Assembly (NCBI RefSeq): GCF_024199925.1 | Contig: NZ_JANADR010000001.1 | Span: 8,063,501-8,127,500 of the forward strand | Length of the DNA: 64,000 nucleotides | Source: Bradyrhizobium sp. CCGUVB1N3 | GTDB taxonomy: Bacteria > Pseudomonadota > Alphaproteobacteria > Rhizobiales > Xanthobacteraceae | Direction of reading: 5' to 3' | Shown: piece by piece, positions 36,314 through 47,024 of the stretch | How positions within the stretch are numbered: the stretch's first letter is position 1 | Layout of the letters: the number at the start of each line of letters is the position of its first letter | Program-made: the position numbers and the translations under genes | The notes under the pieces: generated by a model | Told to the model about the DNA's origin: nothing | Database searches by the model: none | Seen by the model: only the letters and a program-made list of their open reading frames with translations

Positions 36314-37039
36314 ATGCTGACAATCTTCTTCGCTATCATCTCCCTTCTTTACGCGACTGTTGGGCAGGCGGGTGGTACCGCGTTCCTTGCCCTCATGGCC
36401 TTTGCATCGTTTCCATCAACTCAGATGCGACCGACAGCGTTGTTGCTCAACATCGTTGCCGCCACGTATTCGACATGGCTGTTCAATCGCGGTGGGTTTA
36501 TTGATTGGAAGAGGTTGAAGCTTTTTCTAACCGCCTCGGTGCCAACTGCGCTGATTGGCGGGTTCACAATCCTATCTCCCCATCTCTATGATGCTATCAC
36601 CGGTGTGGTCCTGCTCTTCGCGGCTGCGATCTTGTTGATCGGGCGAACCAGGAGAGCGGTCCCTGATGGTGAGACGCCGTCGTGGGGCGCAATTACGACA
36701 GGAGCCGGCATCGGCCTCGTCTCGGGGCTTACTGGCGTCGGGGGCGGCGTTTTCCTCGCGCCTGTCCTTATCGCCATGCGTTGGGCTTCACCCAAAGAGA
36801 CAGCAGCTTTGTCTGCCCCTTTCATATGGGTGAACTCCGCAGTTGGCTTGGTCGGCGCGATTTACGCTGGACAGTTGCCTTCACCGCAGACATGGCTATA
36901 CGCACTGGGGGCCGTCACAGGGGCGATGATAGGGACCACGATCGGTCTTCGTTGGCTGTCGGAAACGACAACGCGCTATCTAATTGCTGTTGTACTTATA
37001 GCCGCGGGGATCCTGCTTATGGTCCTTGCAACGACATAA
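36314..37039 (+). CDS. TSUP/TauE-SafE family permease
   Basis: From the ATG at 36314 the protein has 241 residues with about eight hydrophobic segments. The family repeat is visible as YATVGQAGGTAFLALMAF near the N-terminus and GLVSGLTGVGGGVFLAPVL in the second half. TSUP proteins export or import sulfite, sulfonates and other small anions. The gene lies downstream of the YqeB-type gene, and the two may be co-transcribed. Confidence 0.87.
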   Translation: MLTIFFAIISLLYATVGQAGGTAFLALMAFASFPSTQMRPTALLLNIVAATYSTWLFNRGGFIDWKRLKLFLTASVPTALIGGFTILSPHLYDAITGVVLLFAAAILLIGRTRRAVPDGETPSWGAITTGAGIGLVSGLTGVGGGVFLAPVLIAMRWASPKETAALSAPFIWVNSAVGLVGAIYAGQLPSPQTWLYALGAVTGAMIGTTIGLRWLSETTTRYLIAVVLIAAGILLMVLATT

Positions 37040-37486
37040 CACCATGAGGTCGGGTCTTGGATCTATCCCAGTCGCTGCTCGCCAAGGAATGTCTGCTCCT
37101 GATGCGGCAGAAGAGTTTAGGATCTTGGCGGCCTGCGTTCCGCCGGTCGCTCTCCACTCGCAGGCACACCGGCGCGACCGTAATCTCGAGCCAAAGCAGG
37201 CGATGACGCTTATCGCTGATACCCGAGTGAACGAATGTGGCTTCATCTGTGAAGCCCTGACCACGAACAACATCGTCCATGAGGCGCGTACCTGCTCGGG
37301 ATCGCCGCTCGGCCATCGAGCTGGTGGCGGACGTCCGGTTCCGTCCAATCTTGATGACCACGGCGGCGATGGTCACGGCCTCCTACCGTTAGCGAACTGG
37401 CAGATCGGGCGACGAAGTATCCAACTTTTTTTCTACTCCTAACTCTTGCTCCCAAGGAAAACCGTCCTATTTCAACCTCGCCTGTG
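37040..37486. other. Intergenic region upstream of groES
   Basis: About 450 bases with no supported gene. Frames on both strands overlap one another and lack domain support. The last portion leads into the CIRCE element and groES promoter. Confidence 0.4.
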
Positions 37487-37513
37487 CTGGCACTCGCGGG
37501 CCTCGATTGCTAG
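37487..37513 (+). promoter_or_regulatory. CIRCE element (HrcA operator)
   Basis: The arms CTGGCACTC (37487-37495) and GATTGCTAG (37505-37513) flank a 9-base spacer. They match 7 of 9 positions on each side of the CIRCE consensus TTAGCACTC-N9-GAGTGCTAA. It is 45 bases upstream of groES, so HrcA repression of this chaperonin pair is the expected mode of control. Confidence 0.82.
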
Positions 37514-37557
37514 CAATTTGGAAATCGTCAACTTGTACAAAGGCTTAGGAGAGCTGC

Positions 37558-37872
37558 ATGAGTTTCCGTCCGCTTCACGATCGCGTCGTGGTCAAGCGTA
37601 TTGATGCAGAAGAGAAGACTGCTGGTGGCATCATCATTCCAGACACAGCCAAGGAAAAACCCTCGCAGGGTCAAATCATCGCCGTTGGCCCGGGCGGCCG
37701 CGATGAGAGCGGCAAGCTGATCCCCATCGACGTCCAGGTCGGCGACCGCGTGCTGTTCGGCAAATGGTCGGGCACCGAGGTCAAGATCGACGGCCAGGAG
37801 CTGTTGATCATGAAGGAAAGCGACATCTTGGGCGTTCTCTCCCACGTGTTTTCCAACACTAAGGCCGCCTAG
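37558..37872 (+). CDS. groES: GroES co-chaperonin
   Basis: This 104-residue protein is a full-length Gro[21 protein letters not shown], the mobile-loop region [14 protein letters not shown], and the [16 protein letters not shown] roof sequence. It caps GroEL during ATP-driven protein folding. A ribosome site (AGGAGAG) precedes the ATG. Rhizobia often carry several groESL copies; this one has CIRCE control and sits in accessory DNA. Confidence 0.97.
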   Translation: MSFRPLHDRVVVKRIDAEEKTAGGIIIPDTAKEKPSQGQIIAVGPGGRDESGKLIPIDVQVGDRVLFGKWSGTEVKIDGQELLIMKESDILGVLSHVFSNTKAA

Positions 37873-37900
37873 TTCAACCGCTCGCACCGCTCACCCCTGA

Positions 37901-39613
<1,713 letters not shown>

Positions 39614-39644
39614 TCCAGCCGCCTCACGCCGAATCACGAAATGC

Positions 39645-39675
39645 GAAAACCCCGGCAGCAATTGCCGGGGTTTTC
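39645..39675 (+). terminator. Rho-independent terminator after groEL
   Basis: A long stem (AAAACCCCGGCA pairing with GCCGGGGTTTT) around a short AGCAAT loop, ending in T residues. It lies 32 bases after the groEL stop. Confidence 0.92.
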
Positions 39676-40026
39676 TAATTGGGGCGCAGTCACATGCGTC
39701 GCCTTTGGCGTGGTAGGCGCTTTGTTGATCGGCAGCCCCTGGTTTGAGCTGGAAACCCCAATATCTAGATCCAGGCTGGCCGCGCGGTCACAGCGATAGC
39801 CTCCCCGCGGGGCACACCTGGCACAAACGCTGGGACGGAATCGTGACAGAGCCGGCCAACCCTGCTGACACTCACTGATGCGGTGATCCGCAACGCCACG
39901 CTGACGCTCAGCAAGGCGCTACATCATCTCCACGGCGTCAAGCTGCCCGACCTCGCTCTGCGCATGCGCGCCACCGGACTTGGGTTTACCTCTTCACCGA
40001 GGCGGGGGTGAGGGGGACCCAGTGCA
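39676..40026. other. Rearranged stretch between groEL and alcohol dehydrogenase fragment
   Basis: About 350 bases. A short open stretch near 39860-39975 (VIRNATLTLSKALHHLHGV and on) may be a leftover of a larger gene, but I cannot name it. Confidence 0.3.
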
Positions 40027-40596
40027 ATGAACGCGCTGAAGGTCTCTGCCGGAAAATCCTTCGGGGTGTTCGGATCGGGCTCGGTCGGGCTCTCCGCGCT
40101 GATGGCAGCGCACGTCGTCGGCGCCACCACGATCATCGCGGTCGATACCAATCCGGCAAGGCTCGAAATCGCGAAATCTCTGGGCGCGACGCATGTGATC
40201 GATCCGCGCCAGACTAATGCGGCCGAAGAGATCATGCGGATCACCGGCACCGGCCTGAACTTCGCGCTCGATACCACGGGCCTGCCTGTGGTGATCCGCA
40301 ACGCCGTGGAGCGCCTTGGCCCACGTGGCGCCTGCGGCATTCTCGGCGCGTCTGGGCCCGATGCGGAAATCGTGCTCAACGAGACGCATTTCATGAGCGC
40401 CGGCCGTCGCCTGATCGGCATCGTCGAGGGCGACTCCAATCCTGACGTCTTCATTCCGGTGCTGATTGATCTGTACCGGAGCGGACGCTTCCCGTTCGAG
40501 AAGCTCATCAAGTTCTACACGCTCGATGAAATCAACGCTGCAATCCACGATTCCGAGACCGGAGAGCTGGCTCCGCAAATTCGGACAGTAGCTTGA
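40027..40596 (+). pseudogene. Zinc-type alcohol dehydrogenase, NAD-binding half only
   Basis: The 189-residue product is the C-terminal half of a medium-chain alcohol dehydrogenase. It has the Rossmann motif VFGSGSVGLSALMAA and the AVDTNPARLEIAKSLGATHVI stretch that follows the NAD ribose-binding Asp. The zinc-binding catalytic N-terminal half is absent, with a stop 18 bases upstream. The last residues are also lost, because the IS3 element begins at 40594 and supplies the stop codon. It is an inactive fragment left by two rearrangements. Confidence 0.82.
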
Positions 40597-40650
40597 GTGG
40601 ATTTTCTGCCTGAGAGCGGCGAGGCTTCTTGCCGCGAATCAGGAGCGAAG

Positions 40651-40956
40651 ATGACGAAGAGGAGTCGCCGGACGCATTCTCCGGCATTCAAGGCAAAGGT
40701 GGCTTTGGCGGCCGTGAAGGGGGAGAAGACGTTGGCCGAGCTGGCGCAATTGTTTGATGTCCATCCGAACCAGATCACGACCTGGAAGACCCAACTCCTG
40801 GAAGGCGCCGCCGGAGTGTTTGGGCAGGACAACGGACCGGCCGAGGCGCCGGTCGATTTGAAGGCGTTACATGCCAAGATCGGCGAGCTTGCGTTGGAGA
40901 ACGATTTTTTGTCCGGCGCGCTCACCAAGGCGGGCCTGCTGAGCGCAAAGCGATGA
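40651..40956 (+). CDS. IS3 transposase OrfA
   Basis: This 101-residue protein has a helix-turn-helix (AELAQLFDVHPNQITTWK) and a leucine-zipper-like C-terminus (LHAKIGELALENDFL), as in IS3 OrfA proteins. Its stop overlaps the orfB start (ATGA), where frameshifting could create an OrfAB fusion. Confidence 0.88.
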   Translation: MTKRSRRTHSPAFKAKVALAAVKGEKTLAELAQLFDVHPNQITTWKTQLLEGAAGVFGQDNGPAEAPVDLKALHAKIGELALENDFLSGALTKAGLLSAKR

Positions 40957-41780
40957 TCGACCGCGACCATGATCTGTCTGTCGTGCGCCAGGCGAAGGTC
41001 CTGAACCTTGCCCGCAGTACGGTTTACTATGAACCTCGGCCGGTTTCGGCCGAGGACCTTGTCTTGATGCGCCGGCTCGATGAGCTGCACCTCGATTATC
41101 CCTTCGCAGGGGCGCGCATGCTGCGATCGCTGTTGCAGCGTGAGGGCATGCAGATTGGCCGCCGCCACGTCGCGACGCTGATGAAGCGCATGGGGATCGA
41201 GGCGATCTATCGCCGTCCGAACACGAGCAAGCCCGCACCGGGCCACAAGATCTACCCGTACCTATTGCGCGGATTGAAGATCGAGCGGCCGAACCAGGTC
41301 TGGGCAATGGACATCAGCTACATTCCGATGCGACGTGGATTCGTCTACCTCGCGGCGGTCGTCGATGTGTTCAGCCGACGGGTGTTGGTCCATCGCGTAT
41401 CGATCACGATGGAGACGATATTCTGCGTCGAAGCGCTCCAGGAGGCGTTGGCGAAGCACGGCAGGCCCGAGATCTTCAACACGGATCAGGGTAGCCAGTT
41501 CACCAGCCTCGACTTCACCGGCGTGCTGCTGGACGCGAACATCGCCATCAGCATGGACGGCAAGGGTGCCTGGCGCGACAACGTGTTCGTCGAGCGGCTG
41601 TGGCGCACTGTCAAATACGAGGAAGTCTATCTGCGTGCTTACGACAGCGTGCTCGAGGCGCGAGCATCGATTTCCAAATATCTGGCGTTCTACAACCGAG
41701 GACGTCCTCACTCGAGCCTTGACGAACGCACGCCCGACGAGGCTTACTTCGGCGCGCAAACGATGGTGACGGCCGCATGA
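40953..41780 (+). CDS. IS3 transposase OrfB
   Basis: This 275-residue protein contains the DDE catalytic core. The first Asp is in WAMDISYIPMRRG, the second in FNTDQGSQFTS, and the Glu region is around VERLWRTVKYEEVY. It catalyses cut-out and insertion of the element. Confidence 0.92.
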   Translation: MIDRDHDLSVVRQAKVLNLARSTVYYEPRPVSAEDLVLMRRLDELHLDYPFAGARMLRSLLQREGMQIGRRHVATLMKRMGIEAIYRRPNTSKPAPGHKIYPYLLRGLKIERPNQVWAMDISYIPMRRGFVYLAAVVDVFSRRVLVHRVSITMETIFCVEALQEALAKHGRPEIFNTDQGSQFTSLDFTGVLLDANIAISMDGKGAWRDNVFVERLWRTVKYEEVYLRAYDSVLEARASISKYLAFYNRGRPHSSLDERTPDEAYFGAQTMVTAA

Positions 41781-42074
41781 TCGTCGCCAACGATTTTGCT
41801 GCGGCTCTGGTCGGGCTTACGCCCTCCCGACGCCACAGCAAAATCGTAAAGCCCCGCCTTCAGCATAACCCGGCAGGAATCCACTTAATTTTCGCGGGGC
41901 GCTGTCCAAACAACCGGGGCCAGCTCTCGGCACCGTGATCAAACCGATCGAGCGGATGAACTGAACGCAGGTCATTCGTAGCGGGCGAGGGGCGGATTTG
42001 GCCGGCATTTCGTCCATCCTAGATGGCAACCGACCGGTCAACCGGCACGCCGTTCACTGTCCAATGGAGGAAGC

Positions 42075-42965
42075 ATGTCCAAGCAGCAACTCGCAGCGAT
42101 TTTGCAGATGAGCGCGCAATTCCCGCCGCCGGCCGACGGTAGTCCGGCGGACATGCGCGCGTGGTTCGAGGCGATCAACGCACAGACGCCGATCTCTGAC
42201 GGCGCCGTGATCGAGCGGGTATCGTCAGGTCCCCTCGGCGGCGACTTGATCCGCTATCCCAATTCGGACGGCGGGCGCCTGATCATCTATTTCCACGGCG
42301 GCGGTTTCTTCTTCGGCTCGTCGCGCTCGCACCGAGTCGTCGCCGCCAATCTCGCGCGCGCAGCCGGCTGCAGCGTTCTCGCCGCGGACTACCGGCTCGC
42401 GCCGGAACACCCGGGGCCCACCGCGCATGATGATGCACTCTCCGTCTACAAATGGGCGTTGGAGCAGGGCTTCGCGCCATCGGCGATCTGCCTTTCGGGC
42501 GACTCTGCGGGCGGCAACCTCACCATATCGACGGCGATGCGTTCTCGCGACGAGGGGCTGCCCAATCCGGGTGCGCTCGTGGTGATGTCACCGGCGCTCG
42601 ACTTCACCGGCGAGAGCGAGTCGTTCCGCACCATCGCCGACACCCCGCTGCTTACCCCGCAATTGATGGAGCTTTTTAAGCACGCCTATTTCGGCGCCCA
42701 GGTGCCGACATCGCCCTATCTCGCGCCGTTGAATGGCGACCTGTCGAAGCTGCCCCCGACCTTGATCCATGTCGGATCATGGGAGCTGCTGCGCGACGAT
42801 AGTGTGCAACTCGTTGATCGGCTGCATAAGGCGGGTGTTTCCGCCGAGCTGAAGATCTGGGACGGCATGTGCCACTCCTGGCAGCTATTTGCGCCGATGC
42901 TTGATGAAGGGATGGCTTCGATCGAAGAAGCAGCAGCCTTCGCGCGCGAGCGCCTGTCGCATTGA
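42075..42965 (+). CDS. Alpha/beta-hydrolase of the HSL (hormone-sensitive lipase-like) esterase family
   Basis: This 296-residue enzyme has the oxyanion-hole motif HGGGFFFGS near residue 75 and the nucleophile elbow GDSAGG. Later it has the catalytic Asp near LRDDSVQL and the His in GMCHSWQLF. A ribosome site (GGAGGA) precedes the ATG. HSL-family enzymes cleave short-chain esters. It stands between the IS3 element and small genes with no obvious operon. Confidence 0.9.
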   Translation: MSKQQLAAILQMSAQFPPPADGSPADMRAWFEAINAQTPISDGAVIERVSSGPLGGDLIRYPNSDGGRLIIYFHGGGFFFGSSRSHRVVAANLARAAGCSVLAADYRLAPEHPGPTAHDDALSVYKWALEQGFAPSAICLSGDSAGGNLTISTAMRSRDEGLPNPGALVVMSPALDFTGESESFRTIADTPLLTPQLMELFKHAYFGAQVPTSPYLAPLNGDLSKLPPTLIHVGSWELLRDDSVQLVDRLHKAGVSAELKIWDGMCHSWQLFAPMLDEGMASIEEAAAFARERLSH

Positions 42966-43032
42966 TCCCTCAAGGTGTCCACTGCAGTTCGCACCTGGCG
43001 GAGCATCTGCCTCAAATCGCAACTTGAACCGG

Positions 43033-43272
43033 ATGGCCGTATCGGTGGATCCGCCTGCAAAAGTCAGCGGAATCGATCAAGTCTACAATCATGACGAACA
43101 GTGGATCATCCGCAAGATGGCGTACAAAGCGGCTCATGACTACATCGCGAAGTTGGTCGGCGCGATAACGGTCGGCAAGGTCGTGCGCCTGCAGCGGACG
43201 AATCCGCTCGACCTCATTGAGGCCGAGCTGCTCGACCGTCTCCGCGAGTATCATGCGGCTCGGACGGCTTAG
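43033..43272 (+). CDS. Small hypothetical protein
   Basis: A frame from 42889 contains a likely short gene starting at the ATG at 43033 (79 residues, DEQWIIRKMAYKAAHDYIAKL). It is helical and charged. No family is recognised; it could be part of a broken gene. Confidence is low. Confidence 0.35.
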   Translation: MAVSVDPPAKVSGIDQVYNHDEQWIIRKMAYKAAHDYIAKLVGAITVGKVVRLQRTNPLDLIEAELLDRLREYHAARTA

Positions 43273-43553
43273 TGGCCTTATCGCATCTGGCCAAATAGTC
43301 GCGCACCGCATCGACACGATAGAGCGGACGGCCGTCGACGTAGCGCCATTTCAGCGGGTGGTTCGGATCCCGCCGCCACTGCTCCAGCGCGCCGGGTGTG
43401 CGCCGGATGATCGCGGCTTGCTTCTAGTGCCGTCAAATTGGAGCCGCCTGGCAGCGTATCGATATCGAACGTCGCGGGCGGCGGCCTGCCACGGTTAGCC
43501 CTGGTTTTCAATCCCTCCCGTTCTCGGTACAGATCATTCAACTTGGCACGCAT
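43273..43553 (-). pseudogene. Helix-turn-helix/excisionase-like protein remnant, frameshifted
   Basis: In the minus strand, frame one reads ATFDIDTLPGGSNLTALEA, then a frame change near 43425 leads to AAIIRRTPGALEQWRRD followed by WRYVDGRPLYRVDAVRDYL. That second part is the pattern of a small AlpA/MerR-like DNA-binding domain (the RRTPGALEQW recognition helix followed by R-x-DGRPLYR). One base loss near GAAGCAAGCC explains the break. Confidence 0.55.
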
Positions 43554-43772
43554 GCGCGGCTGCAGGAGTTCGGACGAGGCGGTCGACAGGATCGCGTGCG
43601 AGAGCTGGCGAGACAGAGATTATTCTGTGGCCGTGAACGCAGCGCGTCGGTCCCTTACACGGCGGCTTCCGACCGGCCATCTACCATTGAAAGTCAGCTA
43701 CGTGTTCGAGCGTCCGTTTCGTGGGTTTAGTCCAGGAACGTCGATTTGCTTCAATCGACGATAGAGTACTTC

Positions 43773-43967
43773 CTAATGTTTACCGAAATCTCGCGCCTTT
43801 CGCATGTAATAGCCCTGCTTCTGAACAGCTAATCTGATCTCATGACTGACGCCGATCACCCTTGTCTTCTTTTTTCGCCACTTCGCCAGTGCATCCGTGA
43901 CAGGCAGCGGAGCTCCCTGGGGAACAACCAGCAGATCATGTTTATCGTTTAGGTATACATCGAACAT
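43773..43967 (-). CDS. Small conserved-looking hypothetical protein
   Basis: The start at 43967 (MFDVYLND) gives 64 residues, with a charged middle (AKWRKKKTRVIGVSHEI) and a basic C-terminal helix (YYMRKARDF). The frame is open further upstream to 44135 but with poor composition. The type is common in rhizobial genomes; function is unknown. Confidence 0.45.
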   Translation of the reverse strand: MFDVYLNDKHDLLVVPQGAPLPVTDALAKWRKKKTRVIGVSHEIRLAVQKQGYYMRKARDFGKH

Positions 43968-44134
43968 GTCCGGCCTTTGGCTGAAATCTTGGCTGCGCGA
44001 ACAAGCGCGTTCATTGGACTTTTCGCTCAACTTGCCAACGACCACGTGTCCCGAGCGATCGAATGCGACAGGATTCGGTTGCGATACGCTCGTAAACGCG
44101 AAAGTCCGGCTTTCGCCGGACTTCGCTTGTGACA

Positions 44135-44374
44135 CTATTTTGGCTTATGGTCAGCGTAGACAATCAGACGCCATCGGATCGATCCTTGCGAGGGGGTGTG
44201 CGCATGATGTCCTTGCGGCGGCAATACGTGATCTGCTGCAATGCCGATCTCGCGATGACAGCCCATGCACCGGTAAATTCCGGCATGGCGAGCTGCGGCT
44301 CCTGGCCCGTAATCCCGATCAAAAGCTTCGCTGGAAGATTGTTGTAGATAGTTCGCGTCTTTGTAAGTAGCCAT
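44135..44374 (-). CDS. Small zinc-ribbon-like protein
   Basis: This 79-residue protein has a CxxC in YRCMGCHREIGIA, a His-rich segment (PPQGHHAHTP) and a final RWRLIVYAD strand, as seen in small zinc-binding rhizobial proteins. The sequence AGAGAAGTGAA before the ATG is a plausible ribosome site. The partner role is unknown. Confidence 0.65.
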   Translation of the reverse strand: MATYKDANYLQQSSSEAFDRDYGPGAAARHAGIYRCMGCHREIGIAADHVLPPQGHHAHTPSQGSIRWRLIVYADHKPK

Positions 44375-44930
44375 TTCACTTCTCTTGACCGACTAATCTA
44401 TGGACCAAATGAAATTCGTTTTCGGCGAGCAAACTCCGTACGAAGCGAACGAACCTGCCGCACCCACCGCGAAGACTGCTTAGATTGCCTCTCCACGGTG
44501 CGTGTCGTGTAGTTGCTGCCAACAACACGCGCGCCCCCCGTCCACCGGAACGGCGACTTTAGTCCTATGATTGGGATCGCATCGTGCGTTTTTTGGCCAT
44601 CCTCTGCAGCATTTATGCGCCACCTCACGTTCGATTGCTCAGACGTTGATGCTCTTGGATCTTCGAGTGCGCGGAAGACAACGGCGGGCAAGCGATTGCC
44701 GCCACCCTGCCACAGGTCGTGAGAGCGGGACCGGCGTCCCGACTTCACCGGTCTGGCCAATTTGGCAGCATAGCCGGTCGAGATTGATAGCGGCCGAAAT
44801 CAGTAACTGAGCGAAAGGAGCTCTTGAGCGGAAAGTAGTTACGGCGATAGAGCGTGATCTGAGGCCGGCAAACTGGACCATTTTTGGCTAGAGTTTTTCG
44901 CATCGATTCCCCGGCTGGGAGAAGTGAACA
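44375..44930. other. Intergenic, no gene seen
   Basis: About 555 bases. Several short frames on both strands have no recognisable domains or ribosome sites. The last part joins an IS3 orfA remnant. Confidence 0.35.
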
Positions 44931-45175
44931 ACGAAGAAAGCTTCGAAGTTTTCGGACGCCCAGAACGCGTTCATCCTGAAGCAAGGCCATGACGGGGGTG
45001 CAGTGGCGGAGATCTGCCGCAAGGCCGGGATTAGCCAGGCGACCTATTTCAACTGGAAGAAGAAGTATGATGGTCTGCTGCCGACCAAGATGGGGCGGTT
45101 GAAACAGCTCGAGGATGAGAGCGCCAAGCTGAAGAAGCTGGTGGCGGATCTCAGCCTCGACAAGGAGATGCTGCC
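44931..45175 (+). pseudogene. IS3-family OrfA remnant
   Basis: The translation KFSDAQNAFILKQG, then AEICRKAGISQATYFNWKK and GRLKQLEDESAKLKKLVADL, is the N-terminal HTH and leucine-zipper region of IS3-type OrfA. It has no start codon and ends abruptly after DKEML. The sequence after 45175 is unrelated. It represents an old deletion of the element. Confidence 0.82.
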
Positions 45176-45338
45176 GCCCGAGATCGTCGAAATCTTCCAT
45201 CCCTATTCCGAGGCTAGATGGGACCGAGGTGCTCGCCTATGACTATGTCGAAGCCTTCGTCGAAAAATTCAGGGCGCGGGCCGAGCACACGCTGCCATGT
45301 GATCTCGATGATGTCGTCAATCTGTACCGCAGTGCTCG
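45176..45338 (+). other. Fragment between IS remnant and hipA
   Basis: A frame reading LDGTEVLAYDYVEAFVEKF and then RAEHTLPCDLDDVVNLYRS looks like a piece of another protein, which I cannot name. It is contained in 45200-45360 and overlaps the end of hipA. Confidence 0.3.
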
Positions 45339-46655
45339 CTATGGCACTTTCAATGTACCCAGGCGCTGCATGGCGGCGGCTTTCACGGAAGCGTGAATTG
45401 CCTCTGGAAATCCCTTTGGCAGCTCGCCTTCGATTTTGGCGAAAGCAACTTCAGCGCTGGCAGCTACCACTTCGATTGAGTCGTGTACCAGCTTTTTCGG
45501 TACGCCCGCTGCTTCGCCCGTCTGCACGAAATGCCGGCCCTGCACTTCACCAATTCTGTAGTGGTTGTTTGTCCCCACAGACATTGCGAGCTTCATCTGT
45601 TTGCGTTGGATTCGGCCGGTGTCGAGACTAGGTTGTGCCGTGAGCACGTCGTAGAGCGGTGTCAGGTGGTAGCCGCCGCCGGGCGAAAGGAAGATGCTGA
45701 AATTCTTCGCATGGCCGTCGGTTGCGCCAATTAGCCAGAAGAAAATTTGCGCCCTGAGCAGCGTCGCCTGATCATCGGCTGGCGTGTCGCTACCTTTGAG
45801 CAGATTAAGAAGCTTTACCATACCGGGGCCGCCGTCGCTCTGATATTTGCGCGTGGGTGGGACTGATAGGGCCTGACAGCAATCTTCCTGCGGCAGGCGG
45901 AGCGGACGGCCATCTCTCGTCCATCTCCGATCAAAGCGCTCGATTACCAGTGCCGTCGTCTTGCCGAAGGTCGTGATCTCCGCCCTGTTCACTGGAAGAC
46001 CGAAAGACTCTGCTAACTTGAGACAGTAATATTCATTCTCGACGCTGTTCGAGAGATCGATGCCGTTCGGCAACTCCCCTATCTGCGTCTTGAAAATATG
46101 GGTCGTCGGAGTGGTGCCGTGCGGCTTGAGCCAGTTGCTGCCATGCTGCAGGAGCGCCGTCTTCTCCTGCGCGCCTGCCACGGAAACCCGGAAATCATCA
46201 TCGCGCGTCAGCCCGAGCGGAGCCTGGGCAAGCCCCTTGAGAAGCTTTTCGATCGCCTCGTCGTCGACGATCTCACCGGCGACAGTGTGACCATCGCCAT
46301 GGCGACCATCATCTTCGTTGTCGCCGACGAATTGCAGAGCGCCGACGCAATCCCTGCCTATGGCCGCGAGCAGGCTGTAGGCGTCAGTCCCGGCGGCACC
46401 GACCTTTTGCGCCACACGGCGGCGCAGCGCATCAGAGTCGGGGAGCAGATTATCGAAGACAGCCGTGACGGTTTCACCGCGGAAGGCATCCTCGCGCAGC
46501 GGTAGCGAGAGCGAGACGGGCAGGGCATGCTCCCACCCGAGCCAGTCATCCTCGTACCGGAATTCAATAGCGCCAGTTGCCGCCTTACTAAGGCGGCCGA
46601 CAAGGCGGTCGTTGAGGAGCACACGCAGCGGCGCATGGCGGGGGCGGCGGGCCAT
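45339..46655 (-). CDS. hipA: HipA-family kinase (toxin), second in the window
   Basis: This 438-residue protein is a standard-length HipA. The N-terminal subdomain is followed by the regulatory loop VSVAGAQEKTALL (the Ser of this motif is autophosphorylated in E. coli HipA). Then come GATDGHAKNFSIF (catalytic loop) and PLYDVLTAQPS. The gene starts in TGATG overlapping the hipB stop. It phosphorylates translation-related targets in known systems, causing growth arrest; the antitoxin HipB neutralises it. Palindromic operators upstream of hipB should control the pair. Confidence 0.92.
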   Translation of the reverse strand: MARRPRHAPLRVLLNDRLVGRLSKAATGAIEFRYEDDWLGWEHALPVSLSLPLREDAFRGETVTAVFDNLLPDSDALRRRVAQKVGAAGTDAYSLLAAIGRDCVGALQFVGDNEDDGRHGDGHTVAGEIVDDEAIEKLLKGLAQAPLGLTRDDDFRVSVAGAQEKTALLQHGSNWLKPHGTTPTTHIFKTQIGELPNGIDLSNSVENEYYCLKLAESFGLPVNRAEITTFGKTTALVIERFDRRWTRDGRPLRLPQEDCCQALSVPPTRKYQSDGGPGMVKLLNLLKGSDTPADDQATLLRAQIFFWLIGATDGHAKNFSIFLSPGGGYHLTPLYDVLTAQPSLDTGRIQRKQMKLAMSVGTNNHYRIGEVQGRHFVQTGEAAGVPKKLVHDSIEVVAASAEVAFAKIEGELPKGFPEAIHASVKAAAMQRLGTLKVP

Positions 46656-46906
46656 CAGAAGACGTCCTCAATGTCCGCGGGGCTGGTTTTGCCGCGGGTC
46701 ACAATCCTGAATTCAAGGTCGAGAGCGGCGAGCACGGCGAGGATGGTCTCCAGCCTTGCCGCCGGGTTGCCAGTCTCGATCAGGGAGATGGTCTCCTGCC
46801 GCACTCCCGCGCGGTCGCCGAGTTGCGTCTGACTGAGGTCGCGCTTTTTGCGGGCGCGGCGTACCAGATTGCCTATCTGCTGTGGTGTCCTTGCTAGGTC
46901 GGTCAT
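46655..46906 (-). CDS. hipB: HipB-family XRE antitoxin
   Basis: I start at the ATG at 46906, which follows GGAGAAAACAC, giving an 83-residue protein. The HTH reads LSQTQLGDRAGVRQETISLIE, and the C-terminus ends in a short tail. It is normal HipB size and order. It should bind the palindromes at 46926-47024 directly upstream and autoregulate with HipA. Confidence 0.9.
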   Translation of the reverse strand: MTDLARTPQQIGNLVRRARKKRDLSQTQLGDRAGVRQETISLIETGNPAARLETILAVLAALDLEFRIVTRGKTSPADIEDVF

Positions 46907-46925
46907 GTGTTTTCTCCGCCCTCTG

Positions 46926-47024
46926 TATGCGTTAAATCCGATAAAATCACAATATCGGATTTGACGCATAGAGGCAGATTATGCGCTAGATTACATAAAA
47001 ATGAATTATCGGAGTTGGCGCATA
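46926..47024. promoter_or_regulatory. Two tandem palindromic HipB operators
   Basis: Site 1 has arms TATGCGTTAAATCCGATA (46926-46943) and TATCGGATTTGACGCATA (46953-46970), pairing at 17 of 18 positions with a 9-base gap. Site 2 has arms 46980-46997 and 47007-47024, with the same 9-base gap but weaker pairing; its right arm TATCGGAGTTGGCGCATA is close to site 1. The two centres are 54 bases apart, about five helical turns. The location, just upstream of hipB, and the ATCGGAT-type cores suggest cooperative binding by HipB. Confidence 0.85.

Larger units (their letters stand above)
40594..41890 (+). mobile_element. IS3-family insertion sequence
   Basis: About 1.3 kb. The left end reads TGAGTGGATTTTCTGCC (40594) and the right end, reverse complemented, TTAAGTGGATTCCTGCC, imperfect inverted repeats. 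Two overlapping frames (orfA, orfB) give the usual IS3 organisation. It truncates the alcohol dehydrogenase fragment. No clear target duplication is visible. Confidence 0.82.

Noticed and set aside
37481..37513. Possible sigma-54 promoter (TGGCAC) upstream of groES
   Set aside because: The -12 GC is not at the right distance; the same bases form a clear CIRCE element instead.
44398..44760. A 120-codon minus-strand frame
   Set aside because: Very Arg/Ser-rich, no ribosome site and no family; judged as chance.
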